Assembly: GCA_963575745.1 (NCBI GenBank)
Contig: CAUYUJ010016904.1
Span: forward strand, 772,085 to 836,084
Direction of reading: 5' to 3'
Source of the DNA: Prorocentrum cordatum
Lineage: Eukaryota > Sar > Dinophyceae > Prorocentrales > Prorocentraceae
Length of the DNA stretch: 64,000 bases
Below, piece by piece: positions 35,126-45,454 of this stretch. A model generated the notes under the pieces. It worked only from the letters and a program-made list of their open reading frames with translations. It was not told where the DNA came from and ran no database searches. A program made the position numbers and the translations under genes. Within the stretch, counting starts at the first letter, position 1; every line of letters begins with the position of its first letter.

Positions 35126-35404
35126 GACGTTCGGGTCCGTCGCGTAGTTGTCTCACGCCAAGGGGCCTCTCTTGGTCAACGGGGTCGCGCCCGTGGGCTG
35201 CAGAGGCTCGCGGCCGGCCGATGCGCGCCCGACCAGGGCGAAGATGGTCAGCGTCAGCCACCAGCGTATCCCACGCATGCCTGGCCGAGGGCGCGCAGCT
35301 CGTGGCCCAGCGGCACCTCTCTCGACGCGGGGGGAGCAGTTGGCGTCGCGCGGTCGCTGTGCGCCCGCGCGGTCTCGGGCGCCGCCCCGAGAAAGTCTTC
35401 CCGG

Positions 35405-35700
35405 GACACGCCGCCCGCCGCGTTCACCTCGGACGGCGCGTAGCGGTAGGAACCGTTGATGCGGGGCGCCAGGGTGATGGCCGCTGCCTGGCGGCAGAGG
35501 CGCAGCAAGGCTTGGGAGCTCGATCGGCCCTTTCCCCAGCGCGCCCAAAGCCACCGCGCTGTCGGTCAGATGAGGTCGCGGAGCCCCCGCGACCTCGAGG
35601 ACCTGGCCAGGTGCCTCAGGAGGCCCACGATGGCGCGCGTCTCGTTGGCATTGGCGTGCTCGGCCTCGCGCCACTTACCGAAGTAGAGGGGCCCCCGCCT
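35405..35700 (-). pseudogene. C-terminal part of RNase H of the DIRS-like element
   Basis: On the - strand, LYFGKWREAEHANANETRA (near 35690-35630) contains the second acidic position. TDSAVALGALGKG (about 35570-35530) contains the third. Then, in another frame, LLRLCRQAAAITLA and RYAPSEVNAAGGVSR (35500-35410) correspond to the usual end of DIRS-type RNase H (R-P-S-E-x-N-x-A-x-x-x-S-R). The piece carrying the first Asp is about 1.1 kb upstream in the element (near 36825). The two pieces are separated by the methyltransferase-like domain. Confidence 0.6.
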
Positions 35701-35719
35701 CGTCAGCGGGAGCCATGTG

Positions 35720-36660
35720 CGAGACAGCGGGGGCTCTTGAACCCGATTTCCCCGTCGCGCCTCCCCCCTCGATCTCCCAGGCCGAGATGGCCCCAACGTC
35801 GCCGACGCAGGCGACCGCAGCGAACCATTGGCGTCGGGCCCGAGCCCCCCCGCCCTCATGCGCGCGAATGCCTCGATGATGACCTCGCTGAGGACATTGC
35901 AGAACTCGGGCTGGTAGGTCTGCGCAGCAGCGGTGCGGAAGGTCGGACCACCTGGCTCCTCGCGCCCTTCGAGCGTAAGCCGGTGGCGCCCCTCGTGGTT
36001 GCAGGCGAGGCAGAGCCGAGCGGCGGCGCCCCCGTCGCCCTTGTCGAACGCGCCGGAGATGCCGACCATGGCCGGCTTCATGGAGGGGGCGCCGTGGCGG
36101 CACTTGTCCAGGTAGTTCACCCACCCTCCAAAGTCCTTGGCGAGGCCTTTCACTTCCGCGAGGTGCCAGATCGACGGGTAGGGTGGCCCCCCAGCGTCGG
36201 CGGATGCTCCGACATGCCGATCCCCCCAGCCGCGCAGACTGCGCGGATCACCGTCGGCGCCGTCATGATCGACTTGGCGCCCAGCTCGAGGCGCTGCTGC
36301 CCCCACGCGGTCAGCCTGCTGTCGGTGCGCCCCCACGGCTCTGCACGCGTGCGCAGAGGGCGGGGCCCGCGACCCCGAAAGCGGGCGCGGCTCCGCGTCG
36401 AGCGCGGGGGCGACGCCAGCACGCCGTGGAAGTAGCCCTTGTCGACGAGCCTCACGATGACGTTCAGAAGGTCGGGGTCGGTGAGGTCGTGCTTCGGGTC
36501 GCTGACCGCATCCAGAGACCAGACCTCGACGAGGGCGCCAGCGCTCTCCGCGCGCCGCCGCAGGTACTCCTCGGGATCTCCCGGCCGCCGAACGCCCGCG
36601 AAGAGGTACAGGAAGCGGAACGCGCGCTCGCTCGGGCCACGCGCGATTGGGGCCGCGGGC
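35720..36660 (-). pseudogene. methyltransferase-like domain of the DIRS-like element
   Basis: On the - strand, LYLFAGVRRPGDPEEYLRR (36613-36560) resembles motif I (SAM-binding) of C5-cytosine methyltransferases. DKGYFHGVLASPPRST (near 36440-36403) is in the place of motif IV, whose catalytic Pro-Cys is here Pro-Arg. GGIGMSEHPP (near 36215-36195) is in the place of motif VI (Glu-Asn-Val/Pro type). After a frame change the domain continues PPYPSIWHLAEVKGLAKDFG, CRHGAPSMKPAMVGI, LCLACNHEGRHRLTLEG and TAAAQTYQPEFCNVLSE. The sequence lies between the two halves of RNase H. The assignment rests on motif order. With Cys replaced the copy would be catalytically dead, and the frame is broken near 36180 in any case. 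Confidence 0.55.
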
Positions 36661-36799
36661 GGCGCCAACTCGGCGTCGTGGGCGTAGCCGCCGCAGCCTT
36701 TTTGCCGGGCGTCCTCCTCGGTATTGGTGTAGAGGCCCCTGGGTGGCGATGGTCCAGCCTCGCAGCTCGCAGTGCCTGAATTCACCGTTGCGTTGGTGA

Positions 36800-37975
36800 C
36801 GGCGACGCCGTAGCGCACGTTGCTGGAGTCCTTCATGAAGGCCTGGCGGGTCCAAGGCGACTCCTGGTAGGTGACCATGAGCGGGGCGCAGCGGGCAGCG
36901 GCGACGAGTTCGGCCCGCGCCTCCGCGGACAGGCGGAAGGCAGCCGTCGGGCTCGAGTGGCGCCGCAGCTCGTGGTAGACCTGGTCGAAGATGGCGAGGC
37001 TCGTTCGCTGGAACACCGCCGCCCGAAGCCAGAGTCCGACGGGGCGCTCCCGCATGGTCGCTGCCCAGTAGTGGGGTCTCTCCACCAGGGCCGGGGCCAC
37101 GAGGGCCTGGTGGCGCGTCTTCAGCGGGCCCGGGCCGATCACATATGGGCGGCCCAGCAGGACAGCTCCCAAGGACTCGAGTCCCTCGCCCTCCTCCTCC
37201 TCCTTGTGGACCGCGAGGCCAACGGGCTCCAGGTGCGACTTGACCTTCGCCGCCATGCTTGAGACCAGCGTCTCGCCGCCCTTCGCGCTCGCGCTGCTCG
37301 CCATCACGCCGCAGTCGCCCATGCAGACCCAATTGAGCGCCTCGCAGCCCCCAGCGTCGCCATGGAGCTGAGGCGCCGGGGGCCCGTGCACCAGGCGAGA
37401 TCGAACCGAACCCTCGCCAAGGGCCTTCTCCATGCACGCCTGCAGGGCGGAGCGCGCCAGGAACGGCGCCCACGACCACCCCATGTCGAGCGCATTCAGG
37501 GCCGACTAGGTCGAGTCGGCGGGCGCCGCGACGTCTACCGCTTGCTCGGCCATGCACTGCGCGAGCTCGCCCACGCCAACCTCGTCCAAGCAGAAGTAGG
37601 GCCAGCATTGCGACGGCGTCTCCAGCCGGTAGAACATGTCGGGCATGTCGCCGACCGCAGAGTAGACGCGCCCTCCGCCTCGACGTTGGAGAGGCCCAGG
37701 TGCGCGGACGAGGCGGGGCTGCCGAGCGGCGCGCAGGGCGGCCGTTCACAGCGTAGGTTGGCCCGCCTTTCGTCCCAGATCGCGCGCGCAGGCCGCTGCA
37801 AGACCAGGTCGCCGTCCACCTCCGACTCCACGTACTTCTGGATGAGCGACACCGACTCCTTCTTCTTCTTCTTCTTGGTGAAGGTCAGCATGCCGCCTTT
37901 CCAGAGTCGCTCCGCCACGCGCGGGGTCCCGGGGTCCCGGTAGACCACCTGGCTCACCAATTCTCGCATCAAAGT
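36800..37975 (-). pseudogene. reverse transcriptase of the DIRS-like element, with first RNase H Asp
   Basis: The N-terminal RT part reads VVYRDPGTPRVAERLWKGG and IWDERRANLRCERPPCAPLG (37950-37730). MGWSWAPFLARSALQACM (37484-37430) is the palm segment before the catalytic strand. The catalytic strand reads NWVCMGDCGVMASS (about 37330-37290), where only one of the two usual Asp residues is present. LESLGAVLLGRPYVIGP and ERPHYWAATMRERPVGLWLR follow in the connection region. MKDSSNVRYGVAVT (36838-36800) has the D-x-S-x-x-x-x-G of an RNase H first strand. Frames change near 37500-37730. The enzyme would copy element RNA to DNA; this copy is inactive. Confidence 0.7.
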
Positions 37976-38789
37976 AGAATATGGTCACCTTGGCATGCGG
38001 CCTTCCATGTCCGAGAAGCACTCGACTGCGAGGGGGCAGATGTCGACGAGCTTGGCGGGGGCGGTCCCGGGCGCAGGCAGCGCCAGCTCGTCCACGTCGA
38101 CTGGGCACATCGCACTTTGGCAGCGCACGGCGACCCTTCGAACCCGCGCCCAGGGACGCGGTGACCCCCTCGCCCTCGCGCGGCGAGGCCCGGCGGCCAG
38201 CGAGGGCGCGTTCGACGGCAGCGCCCAGGTCCACGTCGACGTCGGCGATGTGGCCTTGCCAGGAGGCTCACGAATCCAGAAGCTCCACGGCCGCCTTCTT
38301 CTGGAGCGAGGTCGATCGTTCTCACGGAGCCGCGGGCCCCGAACCAGGCACCGATCCCACCGCCCCCCGCGAAAGGGAGTGCAGGGCGCGAATGGGCCCG
38401 CTGGTCAGGGACCTCACCTTTCTGATGGCGCCATGGGGGGCGGACTCCATGCGGCCGGCCACCGTGTCCCAGGGGGGCAGCGGCATATCCGGCAGAAGAT
38501 CGCGGTCGCGAGGTCGAGCTTTCGGCGGCGGAACTGCGCCAGACGTCGTCATGGCCAGGGGGGCGTAGTTGAAGAGAAAGAGGTGAGCCACCCGACGCCG
38601 CAAAGTCGGCGGGGCGCCAGCCGCTCGGGGAGGCCGAGGCACCGATCCTCTCCGCCAAGATCGCGGAGCGCGGGTTTTGCATGCGCGCGCAGCCGCTGTC
38701 GAAGCAGACGGATCGCCGAGGCGCCAGCGCCCGCGCCCGGCGCCAAGGGAGCTCGGCCTCGGCGAAAACGCCCACGTGGAAAACCGCTA

Positions 38790-39737
38790 ATCCTTTTCCT
38801 CCTCGTTAGCGCCCTCGGAGCCCTCCTTGTGCAGGCACTTCTTGAAAAGCGCCTTCTGCGGCAGCCGCGCGGTGAGATCCTTCTTGCCGCTGGGCAAGGA
38901 GGACTCCTCCCCGTCCATCACCGAGCGCCAATCCAGCTCGTTTGCCAGATCCCAGCGCACCCATCGACTTTCACTTGTTGGCCGACGCGCCCCAGGGCTG
39001 CTTCCAGCCTGACATCGCGCGCGCGCCCTTGCAAGCCCGCTTCAACGCACAGACCCTCGAGCACAGGATCTCGCAGCCAACCGTCGCGATGAAATCGGGA
39101 GAAGCTTCCAGCATGCGATCCAAGGTCATGCAGTGCAAGAGCATCTCGTGGCCGATATGGTTATTGTAGAGCTCCTTTTGCTCGACCCAGTCCGTCGCGA
39201 ACATGCCCATGCTGCCGTTATTGCCATAGGTCTGCACGAGGAGGTCGGGGGCGACGCGCCCGTCAGCCCCGGAGGCAGCTCGAACGTCGGGGCCGACTTC
39301 AGCTTCGCGAGGTTCTCCATCAGGCGAACGCGCGGGCCCTTCAGGGACTCGCGCAGCGGCCCGGGGTTCACTTCAACCTCCTCCAGCGAGCCCTCGTCCA
39401 GGGTGATGGTGGGGGATGCCGCCGAGCCGGCCGTCGCTGCCGTCGACGCTTGGCCCGTCACCGCACGGCGGGCCCTTGCCGCCCGGTCCGCCTGGATGGT
39501 CCACTCGAACTGGTTCAGGCGATCCATCGGCCGCATCGGGTTGGCTGCGCATGCTCCAACTGTGGAGGCAGACTGCGGCTTGCATTTTTTTGACAGGGAT
39601 GGTGGGGGGCGGGTCGCCATGGCGCCCTCATGGTTCGTGGTTGGGCGCCTGTCGCCTGGGGGAGGGGGTGTACCATGAGAAGAAACATTGATCAAACCCT
39701 CCCCGAAGGGGAAGACGGATGGGGTGGAAGAGGACAC
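38790..39737 (-). pseudogene. ORF1/gag-like region of the DIRS-like element
   Basis: One frame starts at an ATG at 39737 and runs to 39126: SSTPSVFPFGEGLINVSSHG, then RPMDRLNQFEWTIQADRAAR, then LDEGSLEEVEVNPGPLRES, LMENLAKLKSAPTFELPPG. Protein-like sequence then continues in another frame: MQTYGNNGSMGMFATDWVEQ, HEMLLHCMTLDRMLEASPDF, EILCSRVCALKRACKGARA, and further toward 38790 with SGKKDLTARLPQKALFKKCL. No zinc knuckle is visible. EVEVNPGP (39384-39361) resembles the 2A peptide core. The position upstream of RT suggests a gag role; the sequence family is not one I can name. Confidence 0.5.
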
Positions 39738-39769
39738 TTCTTAAACCACCTGCGCCCAGAGGGCAGGTG

Positions 39770-39905
39770 GGACTTTCCTCGCGCGCGCGCGTAGCCGCGT
39801 GGAGAACTGTGTATTTGTCACCGTATAAAAGTTGCGCTGTTGGCTTGGAAAATACAGGGGGCTCTCATCGGTGACCGAGCGGAGTCCGGGAGCCCGTTCG
39901 ATTTT
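39770..39905. repeat. single H160 unit
   Basis: GCGCGCGCGTAGCCGCGTGGAGAA at about 39783, then a TTGTCACCGTATAAAAGT box, GTTGGCTTGGAAAATAC and GGTGACCGAGCGGAGTCC, as in the array at 45.5 kb. It directly precedes the 5' side of the DIRS-like element. Confidence 0.75.
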
Positions 39906-40799
39906 CAACGCTTACCAACCAATCGGGACCGAACCCGCCGCGCCCTTGGAGGGCGTCGAGGGCCGTGGCCCGCGGCGGGCCCTGGACGGGCGCGCGTTGA
40001 GTCCTTGTTGGGCACTGGCAGAAGCGAGATGAACCAACGTATGCCAACGTGTCCGCACGCGCCGTCGATGTCTGTAGCGCGCGCGAGCTCGGCAGCTCTC
40101 ACTGCTGGCGCTGCTAGCCAGGGAATTGCGTGTCCGCGCTCCGAACCAACACCACTGTCCAGAAACAGTTCGTACGAGGTGCCGATGGAGGCCTCGCGAT
40201 GGCTCGCCGCGGATCGGAGGCTCCTTGCAGCCAGGGGCGGTGCCAGCATCGTGCGCGCGCGTTGGCAGGTGATCCCGCTATCTGATTGGCGCGGCTTGTA
40301 TGTGTGTGATTTTCGTTTCGTGCGCGTGCTGTGCCCAGTGCGGCCGCTGCGCCTCGCGTGCTTGGCGCGCCGCTGGTTTGCCCTGCGCGCACGCGGCGCG
40401 CGCGCGCTGGTCGAGGGTGGCCCTCGATCTGTTTCGCTGTTGTTCCCAGCCCTCCTGCGCGTCAGGTCCTCGCTTTGAATTCGCGGCGCTTTGCGCCTCA
40501 TCCTTTCTGTTTGTCTCCCCTCTCCTCTTCTCTTCTTCTCCTCCTCCTCTTCCTGCTCTTTCTTTTCTCCGCTTCGTTTCCTCATCGCCTATGGCGTTTT
40601 ATATTGCGTGGTTTGCTTTCGTTTTGCGGACGCGCCACTGCAATTTCAGCGCGCCCTTCGCGCCGCGCGCTGTTCGTTGTCCCTGGGCGATTTGTTTTTG
40701 AAGGGGCCTGTGGTGCAAACCGCGCGCAAGCGCCGCGACCAGTCTAGCGCGCCCATCGCGCGGCTCGCGGACCCATGTGCAACCCTGCCGACGAGATGC

Positions 40800-41780
40800 G
40801 GTCGCGCGCCGCCCCCCCGACCACTCCAGATCAACGTTTACAAATTTCGCAGCCCCATTAGGAGCTCAACCGACATCCCGCAGAGCACAGGCCGCACGCC
40901 GCGGCCCAGATTATTCGAGGCTTCCAATTTCGCGGTTCGCGGCCCCATAGTTCTGGAAACCCATCGACGACCCCCGCGGCGCAAACCGGGCGCGGCGTCC
41001 GGGCCACGTCGTCGCACCCGCCACGCCGTTCGTTTCCCCATAGGGAACGCCACCTGATGCCTTGTGGCATGGGCCGCTGGCCACCGCCCAGACCACGTCA
41101 CTTCATTCAGAACGCGATTCGCGCAACCCCGGGGAGGTAAACATATTGTTGTTTTGCGCAGGGCGCACGCCACCGCGCAGACCGTTGCAGCAGGCCCATC
41201 GAACGGTTCGCGGCCCCAGGCGCAGCCCCCAAAGGGTTCTGTCGCACAGGTCGCATGTTGCCGCCCAGACTATTTCAGATCGCTTGTCATGTGTTTCGTG
41301 GCGCCATTAAAGGTTCCGCCGAAGACGCTTGTGAAACAGGCCGCGCGCCGCCGCCCAGACCACTTCATCTGTCCTCGCACGATATGTGGCCGCATTCGGA
41401 AATTCCATTGAAAAGGTCTTCAGGCGCAAACCGCACGCCGCCGCCCAGACCATTGAGCGCGCACCCCTCGCAGTCCGTGGCCCCATATGGAACCCCGCCG
41501 AAAGCGTTTGCGGCACGTGCCGCGTTGCGCCGTCCAGACCATTTCAGCAACATTGCTCGCGTGTTAAGTAGCCAAATCTGGAGCGCAGGCCGCGCGCCGC
41601 CGCCCCCGGCCAATTCAGCGCTGCCTCGCGCGGTCCATGGGCCCATGCGGAGCTCCACCGAAGAATTTTGTTGCGCCGGCTGCTCGCCGCCGCCCATGCC
41701 ACTTCATCGCAGTGTTCACGCGGTCGGTGGTTTTATGGGGGGCTCCACCGCAGGCTCTCGTGTTAGATTTCGCATGCGGA
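40800..41780. repeat. tandem repeat of about 88 bp (family S88), about 11 copies
   Basis: The landmark GCCGCCCAGACCA(C/T)TTCA recurs near 40808, 40900, 41087, 41172, 41262, 41350, 41440, 41528, 41600 and 41690. The second half of each unit has GGTTCGTGGCCCCATAGG(G)A and CCACCGAAGGCTTTTGT-GC. Copies differ by 15-30 percent by eye. Confidence 0.85.
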
Positions 41781-41984
41781 CTCGTGCGTGTCGGGCGGTC
41801 TGGTCTATTTTTCGCACTGCGTTCAAACATGGTTGGCTTTTTCGCGAGGTTCATTCCCTACCTAGGCTCTGCCTAGAAGGGTTCTTACTCGGTGGCTTAA
41901 AGGGCCGGGCAGCGGGGCCCGCCCCGGGCGCCCCGCCCAGCATCCGCCTCGCGGTTCCCCCAGTTGCGCCCCCTGTGTTCACCT

Positions 41985-42475
41985 AGTTTAGCTTAGCTTA
42001 TCTCGACTTAGCTTAGCTTAGCTTATCTCGTTAGCTTAGCTTAGCTGAGCTTTGCCTAGCCTAGCTTAGCTTAGCTTAGCTAGGCTTAGCTTAGCTTAGC
42101 TTAGCGTGACTTAGCTTAGCTTGACTTAGCTTAGCTTAGCCTAGCTTAGCTTAGCTTAGCTTAACTTAGCTTATCATAGTTTAGTTTACCTTCGCTTAGC
42201 GCAGCGCAGCATAGCGCAGCGCCGCATTAGCACAGCATAGCATAGCCAAGCATCGCATAGCATAGCACAGCTCAGCATAGCCTGGCACAGCATATCATAG
42301 CGTAGTATATCATAGCATACCATAGCATATCATAGCATTGCTTAGCATAGCACACCGCAGCATATCATAGCACAGCATAGCATAGCATAACATAGCGCAG
42401 CATATCATATCATAGCATAGCATGTCATAGCGCAAAATCGCATATCATAGCATAGCCTAGCATAGCACAGCGTAG
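41985..42475. repeat. pentanucleotide tract (TTAGC)n passing into (ATAGC)n
   Basis: 41990-42190 is mostly AGCTT/TTAGC with occasional variants. After a short transition (42190-42235) the remainder is AGCAT/CATAG. The two blocks differ by one base per unit. It is not the T3AG3 or T2AG3 telomere repeat. Confidence 0.95.
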
Positions 42476-42929
42476 ACGCATGTGTATGTGTTAACGCAGC
42501 TGTCGGTGTAGATGTAGATGTTGCTTTCCTAGATGCTCCAACTCTTAGATCGGGTCGCACTGGGATAATGTTGTTTTGGAGGGGCAGAAGGGAAGAAACT
42601 GAAAAATGGACCAGTACGATGGGAAGGAGCGATGACCAAGGTCATTACTGGAATGATAATGCGGGCGAGGGGCGCCTCCGATGATTGGCGCTCAGACTAT
42701 GTTGTTTTTAGCATTTGAGCGAGCAGTACCTCCCAGTTACATTATATTCTGGCGAGGCTCGAAGCTGACGCTGCGGGCGGATGGCGTTGGAGGAAGGATC
42801 AACGAGGGAGGCGCAGGAGGAGAAAGGTGGGGGGGAGGGGCAGAAACGGGGGCGGCGGGCAGGGTTGGGGGTGGGGGCCAGAGGGCTTGCGGGGGAGCCC
42901 ATTGGAGGCTCCGCGAGGGCCCCCATGGG

Positions 42930-43080
42930 CCCGCGGTGGGTCCGGACTCCCAACCCCCCGCGGTGGGTCCGGACTCCCAACCCCCCGCGATGGGTCCGGA
43001 CTCCCTCTGAGAAGACTGCCGAGGGGAGTCCGAACCCACCGCGGCCCCCATGGGCGCTCCCGCGGCGGTGGGTCTGGACT
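42930..43080. repeat. three direct copies of a 26-27 bp unit facing inverted copies
   Basis: GCGGTGGGTCCGGACTCCC repeats near 42939, 42960 and (as GCGATGGGTC) 42987. GGAGTCCGAACCCACCGCGG, its near-perfect reverse complement, lies at about 43025-43045. A further direct copy follows at 43060. It could fold into a stable hairpin. Confidence 0.8.
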
Positions 43081-43719
43081 CCCCTCGGCAGTGGTTTTGG
43101 ACATGTCTGGAGGGCCTGATTCGGGCTCGGCAGGGCCCCCCGGGGCCTTCGACTCTGTTGCGACTGGGGATCCAAAGCGCTGTTTGGGTCCCAGAGTTGT
43201 CGTGTCGTTCGGGGTGTGGGCGGGGGAGTCAACCGATGTTGCCTCCAGATTACGCCACACTGGGTGCGCGAGAATGAGCTGGTGGAGCCTGAGCGGGTCC
43301 TGCAGTGGGCCGCCCTGGAGCTGTTTTGAAGTCTTGTAGCAGTGCCAGATTAGGATTTCGTGTTTTTTCTCTCGGTGAGCATCTTGGCGACTCTCTGGCG
43401 CCCAATGGGGATCAATGAGCCGTTTTGGAAGCCTTGGGATTGCGTTGCAGCGGGTTCCGTTTGTCTTCGCGCCGTCGCTCGCACGCCTTGGGAGCGACGC
43501 AGAGGAATTTGAACCATCCGAAGAGTAGTGTGAAGGAGCTTTTGGAGGCCGTATTTTTTTCTTAATCCTCCTGTCCGTTGGGTCCTCGTTGAGAACTCGG
43601 ATTGCTGAACGCCTCATCTCCTGCCTTCCCCCTCCTCTACCACCGCCGCTTCCTCCTCCAAACCGCTTCAGTCCGTCATCATCTATCCTCTTCTCTCTTG
43701 CCTGGTTGGTCTTCGCTCA

Positions 43720-44900
43720 GGAGTCTCCGCCAATGCAGTTTCCGCGCACCTCTCAAATGATTCGTGGCCCCGTAGGGCTTCACCGAAGGCCCCTGTAGCA
43801 CAGGCTGCTCCCTTCTGCCCGATGCGAATTCAGCTCGCACCCCGCGCGGTTCGCGCCTCCAGAACGGGTGTTGCACCGCAAATTCTTGTGGCAAAGGATG
43901 CGCGCCTCCGTCCAGACCACGTCAGCGCGCCCCTTGCTCGGTTCGCGGCCCCATAGGATAGTATTCCGAAGGCCTTTGCAGCGCAGACCGCTTGCCAACG
44001 CCTGGACAATTCCAGTTCTTCAATCACAAAGTTCGTGGCCCCATCGTGAGTTCCACCAAAGGTCTTTGTAGCACAGGCCGCGTGCCGCCGCCCAGTCCAC
44101 CCGAGTTCTTTATTCAGGCGGCTCGTGGCCCCGAAGGGAGCCACGCCGAAGCTTCTGGTAGCGCGGGCCGCATGCCGCCGCCCGGACCGTTTCAGGTCCT
44201 TCTTCACACGGTTCGTGGCGCCATAGGGAGTTCGGCCGCAGGTTTTGTTGTTTTGTGTGCTTGTTTTCTTCTTTTCTTTCCCTCCGCAGGCCGCTTGCCG
44301 CCGACCAGACATGTTCAACGCAATTCTTGCGCGCGCCGTGGCCTCATGAAGGTTTGCACCGAAAGCGTGCGTTGCGCGCGCCGCGCGTCGCCACCGACAG
44401 CATTCCGGCACTCTCACGCGGCTCGTGGCTCCACAGGATGCTACGCCGAAGGCTTCTGTCGCAGTGGCTGCTTGCCGCCGCCCAATCCAATCCAGCACAT
44501 CGAGTGTGAATGCGGACTCTGCCACAAAAACCATCGGTGCACCCCCCCTGGAGGCCACGAGCCGCGCGAAGACTGCGCTGACATGGTCAAGGCGGCGGCG
44601 CGCGGCCTGTGCTGCGAGAGCCTTCGGTGGAGCTCCCCATGACTCCGCGAATCGCATGAAGAAAAACTAAAATGGTTTGGGCGGCGGCAAGCTGCCTGTG
44701 CTTCAAAAGCCCTGTGGTGACGTCCTCTGTGGGGCCACGAACCGTGTCGGGGCGTGCTGACATAGTCCAATTAGCGCAAAGCGGCCTGTGCCACAAAAGC
44801 CTTCAGCGGGGTGCCGTGCGGGACCCTGAATTCCAAAAACTATAAACTGAAATAGTCTGGCCAGCGGCATGCGGCCTGCACCGGGACAACGAACTTTGGC
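43720..44900. repeat. S88 repeat array with an internal orientation flip
   Basis: 43720-44500 carries S88 units in the same orientation as at 41 kb (CGGTTCGTGGC-CCATAGGGAG, CCGCCGCCCAGACC). From about 44520 to 44890 the units are reverse-complemented (GGTC-AGGCGGCGGC, GCCTTCGGTGGAGCTCC). About 13 units in all. Confidence 0.8.
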
Positions 44901-45454
44901 CGAGCCTCCCTATGGGGCACCGAACTGCGTGAGGGGGTGCTGGCATGTGTCGCATGCGAATTGTGTTCTGAAAAACGGTTGGCTTCTTCGCAAGAGTGAG
45001 TATAGGTGAATATGTGTGGGGCACATCGTGAAATTTTTCCGTGAACGTATAGAACTGCGCCCCTAAAAGACAACGAGCTTGGCGTTTGGACGGCTGGCAA
45101 TGTAAGTCATGCCCAATTTGCACCGCGCACTCCCTTGAGCTTCGCATGAGAAGTGCCTTCACCGTCAGCCCCGATCTTGGGCAAGCCACGCGCGGCGCTG
45201 CAGACATTCCGCAAGATCTACTTCACCACAAGTGTGCGTGAGGACCGCTTCTAGTGGTTCACACCAGCAAAACGCGCAACACAACCCAATCTGTCTCTGT
45301 TTCGCTGCGCGACGACAGTATTACATTGTGGACTAGCGAAAACATCACATGACAGCAACACCGTAACACATGATGCAGCCAGCCCTGACTACCCTCGGAG
45401 GACGCGGTGGGTTCGGTCTCGATTGCTTGGTAGTTTCTCAGATTCGTCCACCAT

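Larger units (their letters stand above)
33967..39740 (-). mobile_element. decayed DIRS-like (tyrosine-recombinase) retroelement
   Basis: Reading on the - strand from 39.74 to 33.97 kb, the order is: ORF1/gag-like; a poorly preserved stretch (38.79-37.98 kb); reverse transcriptase; the first RNase H Asp; a methyltransferase-like domain; the rest of RNase H; then a tyrosine recombinase. Each domain is recognisable, but the reading frame changes many times and several catalytic residues are replaced. It is a dead copy. RT plus tyrosine recombinase without an integrase is the defining feature of DIRS-like elements, and a methyltransferase domain is also known in that group. Terminal repeats were not found. 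The limits given are those of the coding remains. Confidence 0.75.

Noticed and set aside
35221-36435. Long + strand open frames opposite the DIRS-like element (up to 404 codons)
   Set aside because: They are antisense to RT, methyltransferase-like and recombinase motifs on the - strand and have no domain themselves.
41985-42475. Telomere-like repeat
   Set aside because: The pentamers TTAGC and ATAGC are not T2AG3 or T3AG3 and show no terminal context.
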